A DNA stretch of 64,000 bases, taken from assembly GCF_048820915.1 (NCBI RefSeq), contig NZ_JBMERR010000005.1, forward strand, positions 62,001-126,000. Direction: 5' to 3'. The stretch comes from Cribrihabitans_A pelagius (GTDB taxonomy: Bacteria; Pseudomonadota; Alphaproteobacteria; Rhodobacterales; Rhodobacteraceae). The notes under the pieces are model-generated. The model saw nothing but the letters and a program-made list of their open reading frames with translations. It was not told the origin of the DNA and did no database searches. A program made the position numbers and the translations under genes. Shown in pieces: positions 42,954 to 52,004 of this stretch (positions are counted from its first letter, which is position 1; every line of letters starts with the position of its first letter).

Positions 42954-43952
42954 TCAGCCGTTCAGCAAACGCGCCGCCTCCGGTGCAAAATAGCTGAGCA
43001 CTCCGTTGCAGCCCGCCCGCTTGAAGGCCATCAGGCTTTCCATCATCACCTGTTCGCCGTCGATCCAGCCGTTCAGCGCCGCGGCCCTGATCATCGCGTA
43101 TTCGCCGGAGACCTGATAAGCGTAAGTGGGCACGCCAAAGGCGGTTTTCACCCGGTGGCAGATGTCGAGATAGGCGATGCCGGGCTTTACCATCACCATG
43201 TCGGCGCCCTCCATCAGGTCGCGCTCGATCAGGCGCAGCGCCTCGTCGCTGTTGCCTGGGTCCATCTGGTAAGTTTTCTTGTCGCCCTTGAGCGCGCCCG
43301 AAGCGCCCACCGCATCGCGGAATGGGCCGTAGTAGGCGGAGGCATATTTGGCGGAATAGGAGAGGATCGCCACGTTGTGGTGGCCTGCCTGCTCCAGCGC
43401 CCGGCGCATCGCGCCGATGCGGCCGTCCATCATGTCGGAGGGGCCGATGATACCGGCGCCGGCCTCGGCCTGGGCCAGGGTCATCTTCACCAGCGCCTCC
43501 ACCGTGGCGTCATTGACGATCTCGCCCTCCACCACATAGCCGTCGTGGCCGTTGATGTTGTAAGGATCCAGGGCGACGTCGGTCATCACCGCGATATCCG
43601 GTGCCGCTGCCTTGATCGCCCGGATGGCGCGGTTGGTGAGGTTGTCCGGGTTCCAGGCCTCGGCGCAATCCTCGGTCTTCAGCGCCGGGTCGGTGTAGGG
43701 AAACAGGCAGATCGCGGGGATGCCAAGCGCCTGCGCCTCCACCGCGGCCTCCACCGCCTTGTCGACCGAGCGGCGCAGCACGCCGGGCATCGAGGCGATG
43801 GGCTCCTCCGCCCCGTCGCCCGCGCGAATGAACATCGGCCAGATCAGATCGCCCGGGGTGAGGGTGGTTTCCCGCACCAGATCGCGGATCGCGGCGCTGG
43901 CGCGGGTGCGGCGCAGGCGGGCGGCGGGAAAGGGGGCAACGGTGGGCTTCAT
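42954..43952 (-). CDS. hemB: Delta-aminolevulinic acid dehydratase, magnesium/monovalent-type
   Basis: A 332-residue enzyme that condenses two 5-aminolevulinate molecules to porphobilinogen in tetrapyrrole synthesis. The active-site lysines lie in LSYSAKYASAYYGPFRDA and MVKPGIAYLD. In the metal loop the sequence is DVALDPYNINGHDGYV, with Asp residues instead of the Cys-x-Cys-x7-Cys of zinc enzymes, so it does not use catalytic zinc. Rhodobacter capsulatus HemB behaves this way. The ATG at 43952 (MKPTVAPFPAARLRRTRASA) is the natural start; the longer frame to 44066 is not. Confidence 0.96.
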   Translation of the reverse strand: MKPTVAPFPAARLRRTRASAAIRDLVRETTLTPGDLIWPMFIRAGDGAEEPIASMPGVLRRSVDKAVEAAVEAQALGIPAICLFPYTDPALKTEDCAEAWNPDNLTNRAIRAIKAAAPDIAVMTDVALDPYNINGHDGYVVEGEIVNDATVEALVKMTLAQAEAGAGIIGPSDMMDGRIGAMRRALEQAGHHNVAILSYSAKYASAYYGPFRDAVGASGALKGDKKTYQMDPGNSDEALRLIERDLMEGADMVMVKPGIAYLDICHRVKTAFGVPTYAYQVSGEYAMIRAAALNGWIDGEQVMMESLMAFKRAGCNGVLSYFAPEAARLLNG

Positions 43953-44136
43953 GGCATACTCTCGTTCTTGCTTGCCCTTGGGTGGCATGGAAGGGGCGCC
44001 AAGAACAAGAGGCACATTCGCCGCGCCGCGCAAGTGCCGGTCTTTGCGGGCTTGCCTGCGGCGCACGCCCGGTTGATATAGGGGCGCATCAACAAGAACA
44101 GGCCGACGGGCCGGCAGCTGAAGGATGGGGGCTGGG

Positions 44137-44658
44137 GTGGACCTGTTTCACATTGTCTATGAATTGATTGACCTTCGATCCTTTTCCAATCTCTGGTACT
44201 GGATTGCGCTGGCGGTGATGTGGTCGACGGCCAGCCATTGGGTGCTGGGCGTGCCCTTCGACATGGTCTACCGGGCGCGCCGCAACGGCGGCCAGGCGGC
44301 GCAGGACCTGGAGGACATTGTCCGGATCAACGTGAACCGGCTGCTTTATGTGGCGGAGGTCTCAGGCCCCTGGCTCCTGGCGCTTGGCTGCTTCGTCCTC
44401 ACGATGCTGGGGCTTTTGGGATTTCTTTACCTGGTGGAGTTTGCCCAGGCGGTGTTCCTGCTTATGTTCCCGATGGCAGTGGTGAGCCTGATCAGCTTGG
44501 CGACGGCGCGCCGCATCGCGCGGGAACGGGCCACGGGCGAGGTGCTGCGCCGGCGGCTGGCAACCTGCCGCTTCATTATCCAGTGCTTGGGCCTGGTGTC
44601 GATTTTTGTCACCGCGCTGTGGGGCATGTATCAGAATCTGACCATCGGGGTCTTTTGA
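44137..44658 (+). CDS. Membrane protein often annotated as a SufBCD component
   Basis: A 173-residue inner-membrane protein with about four hydrophobic helices and a helical RRIARERATGEVLRRR segment near the C-terminus. The pattern YELIDLRSFSNLWYWIALAV and STASHWVLGVPFDMVYRAR is conserved in Rhodobacteraceae, where databases label it a component of SufBCD complex; no evidence in the sequence supports a role in iron-sulfur assembly. I prefer the GTG at 44137 because AAGGA at 44121-44125 is then well placed, while it overlaps the ATG at 44125. It precedes mfd by 43 bases. Confidence 0.75.
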   Translation: MDLFHIVYELIDLRSFSNLWYWIALAVMWSTASHWVLGVPFDMVYRARRNGGQAAQDLEDIVRINVNRLLYVAEVSGPWLLALGCFVLTMLGLLGFLYLVEFAQAVFLLMFPMAVVSLISLATARRIARERATGEVLRRRLATCRFIIQCLGLVSIFVTALWGMYQNLTIGVF

Positions 44659-44701
44659 GGAACCTGGGCCGGGTCCAGGGACAATTCGGGAAAGGGCAGG
44701 C

Positions 44702-47700
44702 ATGGCACAGCAGGCAGTTACACAGAAGCCGGTCACCATGGGCGGCGCGCCGGAAGGCTATGACGCGCGGCTGATCCTGAAGGAAGCGGAGAAATCCGGC
44801 GGTCCGGTGCTGCATGTGGCGCGGGATGACAAGCGGATGGAAGCGATGCGCGCGGCGCTGGCCTTCTTTGCGCCGCAGATGCCGGTGTTCATCTTCCCGG
44901 GCTGGGACTGCCTGCCGTATGACCGGGTGTCCCCCAACGCCGATATTTCGGCCGCGCGGATGGCGGCGCTGGCAGCACTTGTGCACCAGATGCCGGAGCG
45001 TTTCGTGCTGCTCACCACGCTCAACGCCGCGAGCCAGCGGGTGCCTGCGCGCGAAATCCTGCGCGAGGCCGCCTTTACCGCGCAAGTGGATCACCAAGTG
45101 GACGAGGACGCCCTGCGCAAATTCCTGGTGCGCATGGGTTTCACGCAGAGCCCCACGGTAATGGAGCCGGGAGACTACGCAGTCCGCGGCGGTATCATCG
45201 ACATCTTCCCGCCGGGCGAAAGCGGCCCGGTGCGGCTCGATCTGTTCGGCGATGTGCTGGATGGCGCCCGCCGTTTCGATCCGGCAACTCAACGTACTAC
45301 CGAAAAGCTGGAAGTGGTGGAGCTGGCGCCGGTCTCCGAAGTGATCCTGGACGAGGCCGCGATCACCCGCTTCCGGCAGAACTACCGGATCGAGTTCGGG
45401 GCCGCGGGCACCGACGACCCGCTCTATGAGGCGGTGAGCGCGGGCCGCAAGCATCAGGGTATCGAGCATTGGCTGCCGTTTTTCCACGAAAAGCTGGAAA
45501 CGCTGTTCGACTACCTGCCCGACGCGACGGTGACGCTCGACGATCAGGTCACGCCTGCGCGGCTGGCGCGCTGGGAGACGATTGCCGACCAGTATGAGAC
45601 CCGCAAGCAGGCGATGACCCAGAAGGGGCGGATGGGCACCGTCTACAAACCCGCACCGCCGGGCTTGCTGTATCTCGACGATGCCGCCTGGCAGCGCGCC
45701 ACTGCGGCGCACCGGATGGTGCAGTTCCACCCGCTGCCGCAGGCCTCCGGCCCCGGCGTGGCGGATGCGGGCGGCCGTATCGGGCGCAATTTCGCGCCCG
45801 AGCGCCAGCAGGAAAACATCAGTCTTTTCGGGGCCTTGGCGTCGCATGTGAAAGCCCGGATGCAGGAAGGGCCGGTGCTGATCGCCTCCTACTCCGAAGG
45901 CGCGCGCGAACGCCTCACCGGGCTCATTGAGGACGAGGGCCTGGCTGAGGCGATTCTGGTGCGTGATGGCACCCGCATCGGCAAGTCCGGCCTGCATCTC
46001 GCGGTCTGGGCGCTGGAACACGGGTTCGAGGCGCCGGACATGACGGTGATCTCGGAACAGGACGTCTTGGGCGACCGGCTGATCCGGGCGCCGAAGAAGC
46101 GCCGCAAGGCGGAGAACTTCCTGACCGAGGCGCAATCGCTCTCGCCCGGCGACCTGGTGGTGCATGTGGACCACGGCATCGGCCGCTACAAGGGGCTGGA
46201 AGTTGTCACCGCCGCCGGTGCCGCGCATGAGTGCCTGCTTCTGGAATATGCCGAAGCCTCAAAGCTTTACCTGCCGGTCGAGAACATCGAACTGCTGTCC
46301 AAATACGGCCACGAGGAAGGGCTTCTGGACAAGCTTGGCGGCGGCGCCTGGCAGGCCAAGAAGGCCAAGCTGAAAGAGCGCATCCGCGAGATGGCCGACC
46401 GGCTGATCCGCATCGCCGCCGAACGCGCCCTGCGCAAGGCGCCGGTGATGGACCCGCCGCCGCACGCCTGGGAGGAATTCTCGGCCCGCTTCCCCTATCA
46501 GGAGACTGACGACCAGCTGCGCACGATCGAAGACGTGATGTCGGATCTGCACTCGGGCCAGCCGATGGACCGGCTGGTCTGCGGCGACGTGGGCTTTGGC
46601 AAGACCGAAGTGGCGATGCGCGCGGCCTTTGTTGCTGCGATGTCCGGCCTGCAGGTGGCGGTTGTCGCGCCGACCACGCTTCTGGCGCGCCAGCATGCGG
46701 CGTCCTTCAAGGCGCGGTTCCGGGGATTTCCGCTGGAAGTCAGACAGTTGTCGCGCTTTGTGTCCTCGAAGGAAGCGAGCCAGACCCGCGAGGGTCTCGC
46801 CAAGGGGACGGTCGACATCGTGATCGGCACCCATGCGCTCCTGGCCAAGAGCGTCCGGTTCCAGAACCTCGGGCTTCTGATCATCGACGAGGAACAGCAC
46901 TTCGGCGTCGGCCACAAGGAGCGGCTGAAGCAGCTGCGCAGCGACATTCATGTGCTGACGCTGACCGCCACGCCGATCCCGCGCACGTTGCAGTTGAGTC
47001 TCACCGGGGTGCGGGATCTGTCGATCATCGGCACCCCGCCGGTGGACCGTTTGGCGATCCGCACCTACGTGAGCGAGTTCGATCCGGTCACCGTGCGCGA
47101 GGCGCTGCTGCGCGAGCATTACCGCGGCGGGCAGAGCTTCTACGTGGTGCCGCGCATCACCGACCTGCCGGAGATCGAGGAGTTCCTGAAAGAGCAGCTG
47201 CCGGAACTCACCTATGTGATCGCGCATGGGCAGATGGCGGCAGGCGAGCTGGATGACCGGATGAACGCCTTCTATGACGGCAAGTTCGACATCCTGCTGG
47301 CGACAACCATTGTCGAATCCGGGCTCGATATTCCGACCGCAAACACGATGGTGGTGCACCGCGCCGACATGTTCGGCCTCGCGCAGCTCTACCAGATACG
47401 CGGCCGGGTGGGCCGCTCGAAAACCCGGGCCTACGCCTACCTCACCACCAAGCCGCGCCAGCGTCTGACACCCACGGCCGAAAAACGCCTGCGCGTGCTC
47501 GGCTCGCTCGACACGTTGGGGGCGGGGTTCACCCTTGCCTCGCAAGACCTCGATATCCGGGGTGCGGGCAACCTTCTGGGCGAGGAGCAATCGGGCCAAA
47601 TGCGCGACGTGGGGTACGAGCTTTATCAGTCGATGCTGGAGGAGGCGATTGCCAAGATCCGCGCGGGCGAGATGGAGGGGCTGTCGGACGCAGACGAGCA

Positions 47701-48172
47701 ATGGGCGCCGCAGATCAACCTCGGCGTGCCGGTGCTGATCCCCGAGGACTATGTGCCGGATCTCGACGTGCGCCTGGGGCTTTACCGGCGGCTCTCGTCG
47801 CTCACCACCAAGGTGGAGCTGGAGGGCTTTGCCGCCGAGCTTATCGACCGGTTCGGCAAACTGCCCAAGGAGGTGAACACGCTCCTCTTGGTGGTGCGGA
47901 TCAAGGCGATGTGCAAACGGGCGGGAATTGCCAAGCTCGACGGCGGGCCCAAGGGCGCGACTATCCAGTTCCACAACGACAAGTTCGCCTCGCCGCAGGG
48001 GCTGGTTGAGTTCATCAAGGCCCAAGACGGGCTGGCCAAGGTGAAGGACAACAAGATTGTCGTGCGCCGCGACTGGAAGAAGGACAGCGACAAGATCAAG
48101 GGCGCCTTCGCTATTGCCCGCGACTTGGCGGAGAAAGTGGTGGCCGAGAAGAAAAAGGCGAAGGCCGGGTAA
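44702..48172 (+). CDS. mfd: Transcription-repair coupling factor
   Basis: A 1156-residue ATPase that removes stalled RNA polymerase and recruits UvrA. N-terminal UvrB-like modules are followed by the polymerase-interaction domain (HVDHGIGRYKGLE), the helicase core with Walker A GDVGFGKTEVAMRA (about residue 628) and the DEEQ box IIDEEQHFGV (about 728), and the TRG motif with IRGRVGRS. The C-terminal regulatory domain closes the protein. The length is normal, and all core motifs look intact. Confidence 0.98.
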   Translation: MAQQAVTQKPVTMGGAPEGYDARLILKEAEKSGGPVLHVARDDKRMEAMRAALAFFAPQMPVFIFPGWDCLPYDRVSPNADISAARMAALAALVHQMPERFVLLTTLNAASQRVPAREILREAAFTAQVDHQVDEDALRKFLVRMGFTQSPTVMEPGDYAVRGGIIDIFPPGESGPVRLDLFGDVLDGARRFDPATQRTTEKLEVVELAPVSEVILDEAAITRFRQNYRIEFGAAGTDDPLYEAVSAGRKHQGIEHWLPFFHEKLETLFDYLPDATVTLDDQVTPARLARWETIADQYETRKQAMTQKGRMGTVYKPAPPGLLYLDDAAWQRATAAHRMVQFHPLPQASGPGVADAGGRIGRNFAPERQQENISLFGALASHVKARMQEGPVLIASYSEGARERLTGLIEDEGLAEAILVRDGTRIGKSGLHLAVWALEHGFEAPDMTVISEQDVLGDRLIRAPKKRRKAENFLTEAQSLSPGDLVVHVDHGIGRYKGLEVVTAAGAAHECLLLEYAEASKLYLPVENIELLSKYGHEEGLLDKLGGGAWQAKKAKLKERIREMADRLIRIAAERALRKAPVMDPPPHAWEEFSARFPYQETDDQLRTIEDVMSDLHSGQPMDRLVCGDVGFGKTEVAMRAAFVAAMSGLQVAVVAPTTLLARQHAASFKARFRGFPLEVRQLSRFVSSKEASQTREGLAKGTVDIVIGTHALLAKSVRFQNLGLLIIDEEQHFGVGHKERLKQLRSDIHVLTLTATPIPRTLQLSLTGVRDLSIIGTPPVDRLAIRTYVSEFDPVTVREALLREHYRGGQSFYVVPRITDLPEIEEFLKEQLPELTYVIAHGQMAAGELDDRMNAFYDGKFDILLATTIVESGLDIPTANTMVVHRADMFGLAQLYQIRGRVGRSKTRAYAYLTTKPRQRLTPTAEKRLRVLGSLDTLGAGFTLASQDLDIRGAGNLLGEEQSGQMRDVGYELYQSMLEEAIAKIRAGEMEGLSDADEQWAPQINLGVPVLIPEDYVPDLDVRLGLYRRLSSLTTKVELEGFAAELIDRFGKLPKEVNTLLLVVRIKAMCKRAGIAKLDGGPKGATIQFHNDKFASPQGLVEFIKAQDGLAKVKDNKIVVRRDWKKDSDKIKGAFAIARDLAEKVVAEKKKAKAG

Positions 48173-48177
48173 CGGGC

Positions 48178-48225
48178 GCCAAGGAAATTCGAATTTCCTT
48201 GGCAAATTTCTTCGAAGAAATTTGC
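48178..48225. repeat. Two adjacent perfect palindromes
   Basis: Positions 48178-48203 form a perfect palindrome (half-site GCCAAGGAAATTC), and 48202-48225 form a second (half-site GCAAATTTCTTC), overlapping by two bases. They lie between convergent genes, five bases after the mfd stop and up to the stop of the TPR gene. Neither has a T tract, but they could act as a bidirectional terminator. Confidence 0.75.
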
Positions 48226-49899
48226 TCAGCTGCCGCCGCTGTCTGGCGCCATCGCCGTCCGAGCGCAGAAACATGAGGCGGCCACGGAGCGGCCGGCGCG
48301 GGCCAGCGCCAGGTCCAGTTTCTGTTTTATGTGCCTGATTTCAGTATCTTCGCCGCGGGCCTTCAGGCAATCATGCAGACCCTTGAGGCTCCAGACATTG
48401 TCCGGGTGGATCGAGGCCCTCGGCAGGGTGCCGTCGAGGCCCAAGTCGGCGCGGTAGACCGCTTCGGCCTCCTCTTTCCGGCCTTGCTCGAATAGCAGCG
48501 CTCCCAGTGCGTGGCGGGTGGGCTGCATCCAGCCCCACGGTTCGTCATAAGGCAGGTTGTCGTCCAGCTCCGCCGAGCGGCGCAGATGGGTGAAGGCGGC
48601 GTCGTAGCTGCCCTTGCGGTACTCGATCTCGCCGCGCAGCATTTCTTGTGCGATTTCAAGCAAGTCCACCACGCGGTTGTTGTGCAGCAGTCGGCTTTCC
48701 GGCACCCGCGCCTTGGCCTCAAGGAAGCGTGTTTCTTCGGCCTCAGCCTCCGCCACGCGGCCGGTGGCGGCATAGGCAATGGCGCGGGCGTAGCGGGTGT
48801 TGGCGGTGAGCGTGCGGTAAAGGTCCGGGTCGGCGGGCAACTCCAGCGCCATCGCCTCCTGCCAGCGCCCGAAGCGGACCAGGATATGAGGGTGCATCGC
48901 CATGTAGCTCTCGAAATAATCCGCCATTGGCGGGCTTTCGACGCGCAGCATCGCCTCGGGCGTGGTCTCCCGCATCGCCTCAACGGCGCGCAGGGCGGGG
49001 TCTAGCTGGCCAAGGAACAGCGCGCCATAGATCACGAAGTGGTAGTTGTGCAGGCGGTAGCCCGTATAGATGTTGAAGGCACCTTCGCGGGTGTAATACT
49101 TGAGGTCGGCTTCCACTGCCATCTGGTTCCAGCGCACGACGTTGTTGTAATCGCCGCAAAGCACGTCGATATGCGTGGGCATATGCACCAGGTGGCCCGC
49201 GTCGGGCACCAGGGTGCGCAGCACGTCGGCGGCTTTCAGGGCCTTCTCGGGAGTGGGAGACATCTCCATCAGATGGACGTAGAGATGCAGGATCCCGGGG
49301 TGCTCCATCGCGCCGGGTACGGCCAGCATGGCGTCCTCCAGCACCTCCTGCGCTTCCAATGTAGCGGCGCCTTCGGCCGGCACTCCGCGCCGCAGGTCCC
49401 ACATCCGCCAGGGGGTCAGGTTCAGGAGGCTCTCGGCATAGACTGCGCGCAGGTCCAGATGGTCCGGGCAGGCGGCAAATGCCGCGCGCATGGCATCGGC
49501 AAAGGCGTGATCCCAGGCGTGCATGTCCTCCACCGGCGCGCGCTGCGGATAGCGGGCGGGGAGGGCGCGGATCAGCAGTGCCTCGGCGCCGGTGCAGCCC
49601 TCAAGGCAGGCAAGCGCGGCCTGGGTTGCATCATAAGCCACGGCGAGTGCGTCGGCGCGGCCCCTGTCGTCGCGCAAGGCCCAGGGCAAGTTATAGTTCG
49701 GCCCGGCCGCATAGGCGATGCCCCAATGTGCCATGGCGCAGCGCGGATCGTGTTCCAGCGCCCGGCGGAAGCAGGCCGTGGCCTCGTCGTGGTTGTAGCC
49801 GTAGGTCCAGATCAGCCCGCGATCGAACCAGGCCTGTGCCACGGGAGAGGATGTCGTGATCGGGCAGGTGTGGCTGCCAAGCTCATAGTCGTAGCGCAT
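48226..49899 (-). CDS. Tetratricopeptide-repeat protein of unknown function
   Basis: A 557-residue soluble protein built of helical TPR-like repeats. Near the N-terminus WTYGYNHDEATACFRRALEHDPRCAMAHWGIAY is an unmistakable TPR pair (key pattern A.CFRRALE.DP.CAMAHWG). Further repeats appear at about 190-260 and 330-500, including LLFEQGRKEEAEAVYRADLG near the end. No signal peptide or catalytic motif is visible. The ATG at 49899 has GGGGAGG upstream. Interaction partners are unknown; it follows an intergenic palindrome pair at its 3' end. Confidence 0.88.
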   Translation of the reverse strand: MRYDYELGSHTCPITTSSPVAQAWFDRGLIWTYGYNHDEATACFRRALEHDPRCAMAHWGIAYAAGPNYNLPWALRDDRGRADALAVAYDATQAALACLEGCTGAEALLIRALPARYPQRAPVEDMHAWDHAFADAMRAAFAACPDHLDLRAVYAESLLNLTPWRMWDLRRGVPAEGAATLEAQEVLEDAMLAVPGAMEHPGILHLYVHLMEMSPTPEKALKAADVLRTLVPDAGHLVHMPTHIDVLCGDYNNVVRWNQMAVEADLKYYTREGAFNIYTGYRLHNYHFVIYGALFLGQLDPALRAVEAMRETTPEAMLRVESPPMADYFESYMAMHPHILVRFGRWQEAMALELPADPDLYRTLTANTRYARAIAYAATGRVAEAEAEETRFLEAKARVPESRLLHNNRVVDLLEIAQEMLRGEIEYRKGSYDAAFTHLRRSAELDDNLPYDEPWGWMQPTRHALGALLFEQGRKEEAEAVYRADLGLDGTLPRASIHPDNVWSLKGLHDCLKARGEDTEIRHIKQKLDLALARAGRSVAASCFCARTAMAPDSGGS

Positions 49900-49971
49900 G
49901 AAAAACCTCCCCGGTTGCCCGGAGAGGTTAGGCGCGGGCCCGCGCCCGGGCAAGGCGCTTGCGGGCGCCGG

Positions 49972-51195
49972 TCACTCGGCCGGCAGGCGTTCCTCGGTCC
50001 GGGCCATCCGCAGCATCAGGTAGAAGGCAACCGACGCCATTGCCAGCAAGCCGCAGCCCAGAGGAAGAAGCGTTCCGTCGAACATCAGCCCAACCGGCGC
50101 GGCGATCAAGGCCGCGAGCACGGTGGAGATCGAGCCGATCACCGAAGCGGCCATGCCCGCGATGTGACCCATCGGCTCCATCGCGATGGCGTTGAGGTTG
50201 CCGAGCGTGGTGCCTGCGAGGAAGAAGACGCTGGTCTGCCAGGCCACGAAACAGGCAAACAGCAGGGGCTGGGGAAGATCTGCGGTGCTCAGGAGCAGCA
50301 TGACGGTGCAGATGGCGATCTGCACCCGGAGCGACCAGGTCACGATGCGGCGCATACCGACACGCTCCACGATGGCCGCGTTCAACAGGCTGGCGGAGCC
50401 CGCCATGAGCGCGACGAACCCGAACCAGAACGGAAAGGTCTCGGCGCGGCCGAAGATCACGTCATAGATCGGCTGCACCATGGTGAGCATGGTCAGCAGC
50501 ATCCCCATGCAGAGCGTCTGCACCAGGATCGACAAGCGGACCGATGGATGCGCGAACATCTCCCGTACCGCCGCAATCAGCAGCGGCGCGCGGAACGGGC
50601 GGCGGTTCGCGCGCGGCAGGGTTTCCGGCAGGCGCAGCCCCATCCACAGCACCATGATGACGGCAAACAGCGCAAAAGCGAGGAAGATGCCGCGCCAGCC
50701 GGAGAACGCGATGATGCCCGCGCCCAGCATCGGGGCGATGGCCGGCACCAGGGTGAAGATCATCATCGCCAGCGACATAAGCTTGGCCATCTCGCGGCCC
50801 GCAAAGAGGTCACGTACGATGGCGATGCCGACGATGCGCGGGCCTGCGGCGCCCAGCCCCATCAGCACACGGGAAATCAGCAGCACTTCCAGGGACTGCG
50901 CCGTCCAGGCCGAGGCCGCGCCGAGGATGTAGAGCGCCGCGCCGCCCGCGATCACCCGCTTGCGGCCGAAGGCATCGGACAGCGGCCCGGTGAAGAAGGT
51001 GCCAATGCCGATGCCCAGCATGAAGGCGGTCAGCACCAGCTGCGCGCGGTTCCCGTCGCCGGGGCTGAGCGCGGCGCCGATCTCGGGCAGGGCGGGCAGC
51101 ATCGCGTCGATGGAAAAGGCGATGGTGGCAAACATCATCGCGATCAGCGCGATGAACTCGCCCTTGGCCATGCCGTGCGCGGGGGAAATTGACAT
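49972..51195 (-). CDS. MFS drug-resistance type transporter (Bcr/CflA-like)
   Basis: A 407-residue inner-membrane protein with twelve hydrophobic helices. The motif GPLSDAFGRKRVI between helices 2 and 3 is the major-facilitator signature A, and the SRVLMGLGAAGPRIV region matches the Bcr/CflA drug-exporter branch. The ATG at 51195 (MSISPAHGMAKGEF) is preceded by AGAGG; a longer frame reaches into unrelated sequence. A small inverted repeat lies upstream at 51299-51314 (GCACAGA-tt-TCTGTGC). The substrate is unknown. Confidence 0.9.
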   Translation of the reverse strand: MSISPAHGMAKGEFIALIAMMFATIAFSIDAMLPALPEIGAALSPGDGNRAQLVLTAFMLGIGIGTFFTGPLSDAFGRKRVIAGGAALYILGAASAWTAQSLEVLLISRVLMGLGAAGPRIVGIAIVRDLFAGREMAKLMSLAMMIFTLVPAIAPMLGAGIIAFSGWRGIFLAFALFAVIMVLWMGLRLPETLPRANRRPFRAPLLIAAVREMFAHPSVRLSILVQTLCMGMLLTMLTMVQPIYDVIFGRAETFPFWFGFVALMAGSASLLNAAIVERVGMRRIVTWSLRVQIAICTVMLLLSTADLPQPLLFACFVAWQTSVFFLAGTTLGNLNAIAMEPMGHIAGMAASVIGSISTVLAALIAAPVGLMFDGTLLPLGCGLLAMASVAFYLMLRMARTEERLPAE

Positions 51196-51298
51196 CTGGA
51201 ACCTCTGACACCTCTTCAGGCGGCGCCGGGGATCGGTCCGGTCTGGGAGGCGTCCGATCCGGGTATCACGAATCCCCGGAGCGGACCAGCGCCCGGCC

Positions 51299-51314
51299 GC
51301 ACAGATTTCTGTGC
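51299..51314. promoter_or_regulatory. Small dyad upstream of the MFS gene
   Basis: GCACAGA and TCTGTGC are separated by two bases, giving a 16-base near-perfect dyad between the dsbA-like gene and the MFS gene. It could be an operator for the MFS gene; no regulator is adjacent. Confidence 0.3.
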
Positions 51315-51347
51315 ATTGTTGCGATGCTAAAGAGTGCGGCCCGCCGC

Positions 51348-52004
51348 TCAGGCCGTGCTGCCGTCTTCCAGCTGGCTGCGCAGGTCCGCGATCACCTGCT
51401 GCCACAACTCGGGCGGCTGGGCACCGGGCACTGCGTGCTGGCTGGCGACGATGAATGTCGGCACCGAGGTTACTCCCATCTTGCGCGAATGCGCATCGCG
51501 GGTGCGGATGGTCTCGACGTCGCTGTCGCCGCTCAGCAGCCGTGCGGTCGCCTCGGGGTCCATGCCGATGCAGGCCGCGATCTCCTGCAGCACCCCCGCG
51601 TCGCCGATGTCCAGCGCCTTCACGAAATAGGCCTCGAACAGGGCATCCACCGCCTGGGTCTGCTTGCCCTCGATCCCGGCCCAATGGATCAGCCGGTGCG
51701 CGTCAAGCGTGTTCGGCGTCCTCTGCATCGCCTCAAAGTTGATCTTGAGCCCGGCTTGCCCGGCATGTTCCACCACCGGAGCGTAGGCCTTCACTGCGGC
51801 CTCCTTGCCGCCGAACTTGTGCTCCAGGTATTCGCGCCGGTCCATGCCTTCGCGCGGCATGTCGGGGTTGAGCTGAAACGGGTGCCACTCGATGACGAAG
51901 GGGTGGTCCGGCACCGCGGCAAGCGCCTTGTCCAGGTTTGTCTTGCCGATGTAGCACCAGGGGCAGATCGGGTCGGACAGGATGTCGAGCTTGACGGCGT
52001 TCAT
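51348..52004 (-). CDS. DsbA family oxidoreductase (FrnE-like)
   Basis: A 218-residue cytoplasmic thioredoxin-fold protein. The active site CPWC lies in SDPICPWCYIGK near the N-terminus, and the cis-proline loop is VTSVPTFIV. There is no signal peptide, matching the FrnE-like group that acts in cytoplasmic redox or polyketide-related steps. It overlaps the acyl-CoA synthetase gene by four bases (52001-52004), so the two are coupled. Confidence 0.92.
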   Translation of the reverse strand: MNAVKLDILSDPICPWCYIGKTNLDKALAAVPDHPFVIEWHPFQLNPDMPREGMDRREYLEHKFGGKEAAVKAYAPVVEHAGQAGLKINFEAMQRTPNTLDAHRLIHWAGIEGKQTQAVDALFEAYFVKALDIGDAGVLQEIAACIGMDPEATARLLSGDSDVETIRTRDAHSRKMGVTSVPTFIVASQHAVPGAQPPELWQQVIADLRSQLEDGSTA

